A stretch of 18,206 nt of DNA from the NCBI GenBank assembly GCA_025964465.1, contig JAOPYS010000375.1, forward strand, positions 1 through 18,206, in the 5' to 3' direction. Source of the DNA: Thermoleophilia bacterium. GTDB taxonomy: Bacteria; Actinomycetota; Thermoleophilia; Gaiellales; SKUG01. Positions 12,969-18,206 of this stretch are shown one piece after another (positions within the stretch are counted from its first letter, which is position 1; each line of letters starts with the position of its first letter). The position numbers were made by a program, and so were the translations under genes. The notes below the pieces were generated by a model that saw only the letters and a list, made by a program, of their open reading frames with translations, was not told where the DNA came from and made no database searches.

Positions 12969-13856
12969 TCAGCGGCGGGCCCTGCGGCGGAAGGCGACCT
13001 GCATGTCGCCGCTCGTGAACCCGGGCGCGACGTCGTTGCCGTTGGCGTATCGGTACAGCGCGACGGCGAAGACCTGGTTGAGCGTGGAGCCGATGATCGT
13101 CGCGACGACGAGGACCGCCATGCCCAAGGCTGCCAGCGCACCTCCGAGGGCGCCACCGGTGGCGCCACCGATGCCCATGAGGACGATGCCGGGCAGGCCG
13201 CCGAAGACGAAGACCGCGAGGCCGATGCCGACGTTGCCGGCGAGGCCCTCGCCCCAGCGGCGCACGATCATGTCCTTGGAACGACCGAACGCCTCCGTCG
13301 GGCCGACGTCCTCGAGCGCGAGCACCGGCACGACAAGGAAGGTCACGGCGCTCCACGCCATGCCGAGGATGGCCACGCCGATGTTCGCGACGAGGCTGAG
13401 CGGGAACGGCGCCTCGTCGGCGACCTCGTCGAGCACGCGCAGGACCAGCCCCACGAAGAAGGCGATCAGCGCCCAGCCGAGGATCTTCGGCAGGCGGGCC
13501 GAGGCGACGGCGAGGCCCTCGCGAACCTTGGTGTCCTCACCGTCGAGGCTGCGCGCGGCGCAGGAGGCGAGCGCCACGTTGAAGAAGATCGCGATGGCCG
13601 TGGCGACGTAGCCCGCCGCGAGCAGCAGCGCCCACACCCACACCGGGGTCGACTCCTCCGTCGTACCGGTCGTGCCGACCCCGCCCGTAGCCGACCCGGC
13701 GTCGAGGCCGAGCCACCACGGCGACAGCACGAGGGCGATCGCGAGCACGGCGAAGATCGCCGACAGCACGGGGAAGATCGCCAGCGAGCGATCGGCCTTG
13801 AGCACGCGCCAGCTAGCGCCGGCCAGGCGCCACCCGGTCCGGATGCGATCGAACAT
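12969..13856 (-). CDS. DUF6159-like polytopic membrane protein
   Basis: This 295-residue membrane protein begins MFDRIRTGWRLAGASWRVLK, then R-S-L-A-I-F-P-V-L-S, a start I associate with DUF6159. Four to six hydrophobic segments follow: about 30-48, 75-100, 130-150, 165-190 and 220-275, the last being a very Gly/Ala-rich pair. A short cytoplasmic stretch has F-G-R-S-K-D-M-I-V-R-R-W-G-E. The C-terminus (Y-R-Y-A-N-G-N-D-V-A-P-G-F, then R-R-R-A-R-R) is cytoplasmic. The function is unknown. It starts 10 bases after the ETF:quinone oxidoreductase stop and its AGGAG ribosome site overlaps that stop, so it is cotranscribed with the etf genes. A membrane or energy-linked role is possible but unproven. 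Confidence 0.85.
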   Translation of the reverse strand: MFDRIRTGWRLAGASWRVLKADRSLAIFPVLSAIFAVLAIALVLSPWWLGLDAGSATGGVGTTGTTEESTPVWVWALLLAAGYVATAIAIFFNVALASCAARSLDGEDTKVREGLAVASARLPKILGWALIAFFVGLVLRVLDEVADEAPFPLSLVANIGVAILGMAWSAVTFLVVPVLALEDVGPTEAFGRSKDMIVRRWGEGLAGNVGIGLAVFVFGGLPGIVLMGIGGATGGALGGALAALGMAVLVVATIIGSTLNQVFAVALYRYANGNDVAPGFTSGDMQVAFRRRARR

Positions 13857-13866
13857 GGTGGCGCTC

Positions 13867-15573
13867 CTACATGTTGGTGTATTCGGGCCCCGAGCCGCCC
13901 TCGGGGGGCGTGAGGCGCCCACCCTTGGCGGTGATCGCGCCGCAGTGCACGCAGTTGGAGGGGTTGACGTGCATCGTCACGATCTCGTTCGGATCGCCGT
14001 TCGCGCTGACACCCTCGGGCAGCTCGTACACCGCGGCGGGGCACATGCTCACGTAGCCGACCGCCACCGAACGCGGCAGCTGCCGCTCGACGCGGATGTG
14101 GTCGGGCTGGTCGTCGCGCGTCTTGTTGCCGGACAGGAAGACGCTGGAGAGCTTGTCGAACGTGAGCTTGCCGTCGGGCGCGGGGTAGCTCTTCGAGCGC
14201 CCACCGAGGAACAGGTCGGCGTCGGAGTCGCGGTGGTTGTCCCACTTGCCGCCGGGGAAGCGCCCGCCGGTGGCCTCCATCGCGTTGACCGTCGCACCGC
14301 CCAGGAAGAAGCCCTTGCGGAACGGCTGCTTCATGTTCCTCGAGCGCTTGAGGTCGGTGCCGATCTCGCTGGTGCGCACGGCGGCGTCGTAGTCGTCGAA
14401 CGCCGCCTCCTGCAGCGAGGCGCCGGCCTTGAGGCGCGCGTGGATGCGCTCCGCCGCGAGCATGCCGGCGCGCATCGCGAGGTGCACGCCCTTGAGCTTG
14501 GGAACGTTGACCATGCCCGCGCTGTCACCGGTGATGATCATGCCGGGCGTGGCGAGGCGCGTGGGCAGGCTCCACCAGCCGCCCTCGGGGATGGTCTTGG
14601 CGCCCCAGGCGACGCGCTCGCCACCGGCGAGCAGGTCGCGCACGAACGGGTGCGTCTTGTACTCCTGCAGCACGTCGTGGACGGAGAACTCGGCGTCGGT
14701 CGTGTCGAGCCCCGTGACGAAGCCGATGCACAGGTGGTCGCGGCCCATCGGGTAGATGAACGAGCCGCCGAACTCTTGGAACTTCGCGCCCTTCCGCAGC
14801 GGCCAGCCGAGCGAGTGGATGATCTTGTCCAGCGGCTTCGCGACCTTCCAGACCTCCTTCACGCCCAGCGCCCACACCTGCGGGTCGGCCTCGAGGCCGA
14901 AGTGCGCGATCGCCGCGGTGGCGAGGTGGCCCTGGGTGCCCTCGGACAGGACGGTGACCTGCGCGTGCAGCTCCGACCCCTCCTCCAGGTTCGGCAGCGC
15001 CTCGCCCTCGCGGCCGCGCCCCTTGTCACCCGTGCGCACGCCCTTGACGGTCTCGCCCTCGACGAGCAGCCGGTCGGCGGCCGTCTCGGGGATGACCATG
15101 ACGCCGAGCTCCTCCGCCTGCTCGCCCATCCAGCGAGTGAGCTGCGAGAGGGAGAAGACGTGGTTGCCGTGGTTGCGGAACGGCGGCGGCGTGGGGAGCT
15201 TGATGGCCCGCCGCTTGGTCATGAGGTAGACGGCCTCGCCCTCCACGGGCTGCTGGTAGCCGCCCATGGCGGAGAGCTCGGTCTCCGGGAACAGCTCGCG
15301 CAGCGGACCGGGCACGACGACGGCGCCGGAGAGCTGGTGGGCGCCGAGCGTGGCACCCTTGTCGACAACGGCGATCGGCACCTCGCCGAGGCGCTCGAGC
15401 AGCTCGGCGTCGTCGCCGATCAGCTGGGCCAGGCGGATGGCGCCGGCCATGCCGGCCGGTCCGCCGCCAACGAACAGGGCGCCGACCTCGAGGCGCTCGT
15501 CCTCGGGCGCCTGGGGGGCGACGACGAACTCGTCCTTGGCGACGGGCGGCGGGTACGCGGACGGCTTGGCCAT
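13867..15573 (-). CDS. Electron transfer flavoprotein:quinone oxidoreductase (ETF-QO), with an altered Fe-S motif
   Basis: This 568-residue membrane-peripheral flavoprotein passes electrons from ETF to the quinone pool. The FAD-binding loop is G-G-G-P-A-G (36-41). Further ETF-QO marks are G-A-H-Q-L-S-G-A, G-N-H-V-F-S-L-S-Q-L-T-R-W-M, G-V-K-E-V-W-K-V, I-Y-P-M-G-R-D-H, G-D-S-A-G-M-V-N-V-P-K-L-K-G-V-H and Y-P-A-P-D-G-K-L-T-F-D-K-L-S-S-V. In the C-terminal ferredoxin-like domain C511 (C-P-A-A-V-Y-E), C541 and C544 (N-C-V-H-C) are present, but the usual fourth ligand (C-x-x-C-x-x-C) is Ile547. It ends P-P-E-G-G-S-G-P-E-Y-T-N-M, as is usual. The ATG at 15573 has AGAGGAG upstream and follows etfA by 15 bases. 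Similarity to FixC is expected, but the C-terminal domain fused here is the ETF-QO form. Confidence 0.93.
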   Translation of the reverse strand: MAKPSAYPPPVAKDEFVVAPQAPEDERLEVGALFVGGGPAGMAGAIRLAQLIGDDAELLERLGEVPIAVVDKGATLGAHQLSGAVVVPGPLRELFPETELSAMGGYQQPVEGEAVYLMTKRRAIKLPTPPPFRNHGNHVFSLSQLTRWMGEQAEELGVMVIPETAADRLLVEGETVKGVRTGDKGRGREGEALPNLEEGSELHAQVTVLSEGTQGHLATAAIAHFGLEADPQVWALGVKEVWKVAKPLDKIIHSLGWPLRKGAKFQEFGGSFIYPMGRDHLCIGFVTGLDTTDAEFSVHDVLQEYKTHPFVRDLLAGGERVAWGAKTIPEGGWWSLPTRLATPGMIITGDSAGMVNVPKLKGVHLAMRAGMLAAERIHARLKAGASLQEAAFDDYDAAVRTSEIGTDLKRSRNMKQPFRKGFFLGGATVNAMEATGGRFPGGKWDNHRDSDADLFLGGRSKSYPAPDGKLTFDKLSSVFLSGNKTRDDQPDHIRVERQLPRSVAVGYVSMCPAAVYELPEGVSANGDPNEIVTMHVNPSNCVHCGAITAKGGRLTPPEGGSGPEYTNM

Positions 15574-15588
15574 GTCGGGTTCTCTCCT

Positions 15589-16554
15589 CTAGCCCTTGCG
15601 CTCGGCCAGCCGCTGCTGGAGCTGCGGCACCACGGTGAACAGGTCGCCGACGACGCCGTAGTCGGCGAAGTCGAAGATCGGCGCGTGCGGATCCTTGTTG
15701 ATGGCCACGATGGTGCCGGAGGACTGCATGCCGATCTTGTGCTGGATCGCGCCGGAGATGCCGACGGCGATGTACAGCTTGGGCGCGACGGTCTTGCCCG
15801 TCTGCCCGACCTGCGTGGAGTACTCGTACCAGCCGGCGTCGACCACGGCGCGCGTGGTGGCGACCTCGCCGCCGAGCGTCTTCGCGAGACCCTCGACGAG
15901 CTCGAAGTGCTCGGGGCCACCGAGGCCACGGCCCGCGCCGACGAGCACGTCGGACTTCGTGATGTCGACGCCCGTCTGCTCGGCCTGCTCGATGCCGCCG
16001 AACTCCTGGCTGCGGCGCCCTGAGTCGGGCACCTCGAGCGCCTCGACGGCGCCGGGTGCGGCGGTCTCGGCGGGCGCGAACGAACCGGCGCGGAACAGCG
16101 CGATGCCCGCGAGGCCGGAGTCACCGGCGTTGTAGCCGCAGCGCACGACGACGGTGTCGTCGAGCGAGGGGCGTTCGCAGACGAACTCGCCGCCCTCGAA
16201 GCCGATGCCCGTGAGGTCGGTGTTGACGCCGATGCCGAGCCGACCGGCGAGGCCGCCGGCGATGTCGGCGGAGTTCACCGACGCCACCGCCAGCACGATG
16301 CGCGCGCCCGCGTGCTCGGCCGCCGCGACGAGCGCGTCGACGCTGCCGACCGCGACCTGGAAGCGGTCGCCGGCGGCGTGGTAGACGGTGTCGGCAGGGA
16401 CCGTGTCGGCCACGGCGTCGGCGCCGGGGCCCGTGACGACGGCCGTGAGCGGCACGCCCGCAGCGGTCGCGAGCTCGCGCCCGGCGGCCAGGACGCCGAG
16501 CGAGCCCGGCGCGATCGTGCCGGCGTGGTGCTCGACGTAGACGAGGATGCTCAT
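15589..16554 (-). CDS. etfA: Electron transfer flavoprotein, alpha subunit
   Basis: This 321-residue protein has an N-terminal alpha/beta domain (1-185, M-S-I-L-V-Y-V-E-H) and a C-terminal FAD-binding domain. The latter carries the family signature: V-G-A-G-R-G-L-G-G, A-V-V-D-A-G-W, Q-V-G-Q-T-G-K-T-V-A-P-K-L-Y-I-A-V-G-I-S-G-A-I-Q-H, and N-K-D-P-H-A-P-I-F-D-F-A-D-Y-G-V-V-G-D. With EtfB it takes electrons from acyl-CoA and related dehydrogenases. The start is ATG 16554, with GAAAGG upstream; an open extension to 16677 overlaps etfB and is rejected. The order etfB-etfA-ETF:QO in one strand-specific block gives a complete dehydrogenase-to-quinone route. Confidence 0.96.
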   Translation of the reverse strand: MSILVYVEHHAGTIAPGSLGVLAAGRELATAAGVPLTAVVTGPGADAVADTVPADTVYHAAGDRFQVAVGSVDALVAAAEHAGARIVLAVASVNSADIAGGLAGRLGIGVNTDLTGIGFEGGEFVCERPSLDDTVVVRCGYNAGDSGLAGIALFRAGSFAPAETAAPGAVEALEVPDSGRRSQEFGGIEQAEQTGVDITKSDVLVGAGRGLGGPEHFELVEGLAKTLGGEVATTRAVVDAGWYEYSTQVGQTGKTVAPKLYIAVGISGAIQHKIGMQSSGTIVAINKDPHAPIFDFADYGVVGDLFTVVPQLQQRLAERKG

Positions 16555-16584
16555 CGGAAGTGCCTTTCGCTGCGAAGCTTCACG

Positions 16585-16608
16585 CGTGCGCGCTCGCACG
16601 CGCGCACG
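16585..16608 (-). other. Hairpin between etfB and etfA
   Basis: CGTGCGCG (16585-16592) and CGCGCACG (16601-16608) form an 8-bp stem with an 8-base loop in the 67-base gap between etfB and etfA. No U-tract is present. It may stabilise one cistron or tune the ratio of subunits. The region is also a run of alternating GC-rich steps, so a chance origin is possible. Confidence 0.4.
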
Positions 16609-16621
16609 AGGGACTGGATGG

Positions 16622-17416
16622 TCAGACGAGGTTGCGGCCGGCGAGGAACTCGACGATGCCGTCGGCACCCGACCCACCCTCGTCCTCGATCTTGACGCCG
16701 CCCGCCTTGGCCGGCGGCGGCGCGAACGCCAGCACCTTCGTGCCCGAACCGCCCGTGCCGACCGTCGAGGCGTCGAGCCCCAGGTCGGCGAGCGACACGC
16801 GCGCGAGCGGCTTCTTCTTGGCGGCCATGATCGCCTTGAGCGCGGGGTAGCGCGGCGTGTTGGTCGCGTCCGAGACGCTCACCACGGCCGGCAGCGACAG
16901 CGTGAGCTTCTCGTAGCCCAGCTCGGTCTGCCGCGACACGGCGACCGTGCCGCCGGACAGCTCGACCGTTGCGGCCTGCGTGGCGGCGGGCGCCTCGAGC
17001 AGCTCGGCGACGACGCCGGGCAGCACCCAGCAATCCGAGTCGCTGGCCTGCTGGCCCAGCAGGATGAGGTCGAACGGCCCGTGCTTGACGAGCGCGGCGG
17101 CCAGCGCACGCGCGGTGGCGAGGATGTCGCTGCCCTCGAGCGCCGGATCGGTGATCAGCACCGCGTCGTCGGCGCCGAGCGCGAGCGCCTTGGACAGGGT
17201 GCGCGACGCGCCCTCCGGCCCCATGCAGACGGCCGTGATCGTGGCACCCTCCGCGTCGCCGCCGCCCTCGCGCAGCTGCAGTGCAGCCTCCATCGCGTGG
17301 GCGTCGTAGGAGTTGAGCACCTGGTCGCCTTCGCGCACCAGCCGCTTCGTGGACTCGTCGTGGCGCCGCGGCACGTTGGCACCGGGCACTTCCTTGACGC
17401 AGACGGCGATCTTCAC
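16622..17416 (-). CDS. etfB: Electron transfer flavoprotein, beta subunit
   Basis: This 264-residue protein begins M-K-I-A-V-C-V-K-E-V-P-G, with the AMP-site family pattern I-T-A-V-C-M-G-P-E-G, A-L-A-L-G-A-D-D-A-V-L-I and L-I-L-L-G-Q-Q-A-S-D-S-D. It continues with the EtfB signature L-P-A-V-V-S-V-S-D-A-T-N-T-P-R-Y-P-A-L-K-A-I-M-A-A-K-K-K-P (about 180-208). It pairs with EtfA to bind AMP and dock the dehydrogenase. The start is GTG 17416 behind AGGGAGGA at 5-base spacing, an unusually good ribosome site for this window. It is the first gene of a likely five-gene operon and is preceded by a leader of about 60 bases and a promoter candidate with a palindrome. Confidence 0.96.
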   Translation of the reverse strand: MKIAVCVKEVPGANVPRRHDESTKRLVREGDQVLNSYDAHAMEAALQLREGGGDAEGATITAVCMGPEGASRTLSKALALGADDAVLITDPALEGSDILATARALAAALVKHGPFDLILLGQQASDSDCWVLPGVVAELLEAPAATQAATVELSGGTVAVSRQTELGYEKLTLSLPAVVSVSDATNTPRYPALKAIMAAKKKPLARVSLADLGLDASTVGTGGSGTKVLAFAPPPAKAGGVKIEDEGGSGADGIVEFLAGRNLV

Positions 17417-17444
17417 CGTGTTCCTCCCTGGGGGGTTGGAGGCG

Positions 17445-17459
17445 CGCCACGACGTGGCG
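17445..17459 (-). other. Hairpin in the etfB leader
   Basis: CGCCAC (17445-17450) and GTGGCG (17454-17459) form a 6-bp stem with a 3-base loop about 30 bases upstream of the etfB GTG. It lies in the predicted 5' leader. It does not overlap the ribosome site, so it more likely affects mRNA stability than initiation. Confidence 0.35.
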
Positions 17460-17485
17460 ATCCTCCGGATCCGCTACCGCTCGCG

Positions 17486-17526
17486 AATATAGCGGGTCGG
17501 TCGGAGGCGGTTGACGCGCGCGTCAA
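17486..17526 (-). promoter_or_regulatory. Candidate etf operon promoter with a 16-bp palindromic operator
   Basis: On the minus strand TATATT (17491-17486) is a good -10 box. At 17-19 bases upstream lies (C)GTCAAC, which is part of the perfect palindrome TTGACGCG-CGCGTCAA (17511-17526). A dimeric repressor there would cover the -35 region. A small CAATATTG palindrome (17524-17531) overlaps its edge. TetR-type regulators of fatty-acid or amino-acid degradation use operators of this size and symmetry, but the actual regulator cannot be named. The rest of 17417-17609 shows only the leader hairpin and the end of the next gene. Confidence 0.5.
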
Positions 17527-17609
17527 TATTGGGGGTCAGGAACGCGGAGCGACCGTTCCCGCGAGCGCGCCGCCCAGCGGCACGATCAACCTCATACTCG
17601 GTTGGGAGG

Positions 17610-18050
17610 TCAGGCTACGAGGGGGCCGAGGGCCGGCGTGATCCCGCGGTCGCTGGCGATGCTCATGATGCGCGGGGCGCCGTCGCCCGCGGCGCGCAGC
17701 TGCGACAGCTGCGAGGGGTCGAGCGTGCGCTCGGTGCGGCAGGCGAGGTACCAGCCCTCGAACTCCACGACGACGATCGGCTCGTGGCGCTCCATCGCGG
17801 CGACGAAGGCGAGGCGGTCGGCGACGGCCAGGTCGCCGCTCGTGGCGATGACCTCCGTGACGACCACGCGCTCCTCGCTCGACATGAGGCCGTAGCGGCG
17901 CTCGAGCACCCCGAGCGCCGTGCCCACGAGCGGGTGCGTCGCGGCGGGGGCGACGGAGCCCGCGACCTGCGCCGCACGTGCGCGGCGGCGGAAGCGGTCG
18001 AGCGAGATGGTGGTGGTCGGAGCGGCGCTGTTCGCGGTGGTGGTGCCCAT
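17610..18050 (-). CDS. Hypothetical protein, 146 residues
   Basis: This cytoplasmic protein has a Thr/Ala-rich start (MGTTTANSAAPTTTISLD), an Arg-rich helix (R-F-R-R-R-A-R-A-A-Q) and a helical middle (L-V-G-T-A-L-G-V-L-E-R-R-Y-G-L-M-S-S-E-E-R-V-V-V-T-E-V-I-A). Next comes a segment with P-I-V-V-V-E-F-E-G-W-Y-L-A-C-R-T-E-R-T and a tail with I-A-S-D-R-G-I-T-P-A-L-G-P. There is no signal peptide or TM segment. I do not recognise a family. The ATG at 18050 has only a weak GGGGGACAG-type site. It points toward etfB but ends 193 bases before it, with the etf promoter in between, so it is probably a separate unit. Confidence 0.65.
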   Translation of the reverse strand: MGTTTANSAAPTTTISLDRFRRRARAAQVAGSVAPAATHPLVGTALGVLERRYGLMSSEERVVVTEVIATSGDLAVADRLAFVAAMERHEPIVVVEFEGWYLACRTERTLDPSQLSQLRAAGDGAPRIMSIASDRGITPALGPLVA

Positions 18051-18206
18051 GACGTCTGTCCCCCAAGGTGTCCTGTGTCCGCCGCGCCGGGAGGCAGCGG
18101 TCCACGTATCAAGGATCCCCCGCTTCCGTGCAACCCGACTTGGTCGAACTACCTAACTTTAGGGCGCTGGACCGGCGTCGGGATCGGTAGGGAGTACGGA
18201 TCCGGG
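18051..18206 (-). promoter_or_regulatory. Upstream region of the 146-residue gene with a CCTAA-CT-TTAGG dyad
   Basis: These 156 bases have no evident gene. An AT-rich patch carries the dyad CCTAACTTTAGG (18152-18163, 5-bp arms). On the minus strand TTGCAC, 16 bases, TGATAC is a weak promoter-like pair between the dyad and the gene, so the dyad could be an upstream operator. The right edge of the window cuts this region, and a gene beyond it may share it. Confidence 0.35.

Noticed and set aside
13672..16023. 783-codon plus-strand open frame opposite ETF-QO and etfA
   Set aside because: Mirror frame of strongly coded genes; low-complexity Leu/Arg/Val/Gly composition and no recognisable domain or ribosome site.
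1..18206. CRISPR array, tRNA/rRNA genes, insertion sequences, phage att sites
   Set aside because: No regularly spaced direct repeats, no tRNA-like CCA/T-loop signatures, no transposase or integrase frame and no terminal inverted repeats were seen.

Overview
The window is about 18.2 kb of very GC-rich bacterial DNA with tightly packed genes, frequent GTG starts and ATGA/GTGA overlaps. A flagellate-type actinobacterium, most plausibly of the Thermoleophilia (Solirubrobacterales: Conexibacter/Patulibacter/Solirubrobacter-like), fits best. The clues are actinobacterial-style DUF6159, HD-hydrolase and HU proteins, a meso-DAP-type MurE and sigma-28-like promoters. The taxonomic placement is inference.

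Layout. (1) 1-2007, minus strand: hup (HU protein), a strong terminator, then murE and the first codons of murF (peptidoglycan precursor synthesis). (2) 2152-4185, plus strand: a COG3294-like HD phosphohydrolase, then a translationally coupled pair made of a 95-residue unknown protein and a lysozyme/SLT-fold protein that lacks the usual catalytic Glu. (3) 4195-10870, the most unusual part: a secreted or anchored protein of unknown function, followed by three pairs of genes. Each pair encodes a secreted, six-cysteine, beta-rich protein and a single-pass membrane protein laid out like the Firmicutes WxL-interacting proteins (signal peptide, two Ig-like domains, TM helix, charged tail). One pair is read leftward and two rightward from a shared divergent control region. 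(4) 10875-12029: two small unknown genes and a GNAT acetyltransferase, closed by a strong terminator. (5) 12216-17416, minus strand: etfB, etfA, an ETF:quinone oxidoreductase, a DUF6159 membrane protein and a DUF4157-like HELTH protein, with a palindrome near a candidate promoter upstream of etfB. (6) 17610-18206: an unknown 146-residue protein and its upstream region.

Main result. Four sites of the form CTCAA(G/T)-N15-GCCGA, all with exactly the same spacing, lie in front of four transcription units between 4.9 and 9.1 kb. They resemble promoters of the FliA/SigD/WhiG (sigma-28) family (TAAA-N15-GCCGATAA). They cover all three secreted-protein/anchor pairs plus the unknown secreted protein at 4195-4839. 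I infer a co-regulated cell-surface system, possibly tied to motility or a developmental state, that assembles disulfide-bonded surface proteins on membrane-anchored Ig-like partners. It appears to be an actinobacterial counterpart of WxL/WxLIP loci. No database search was possible, so novelty and family assignments rest on motif reading.
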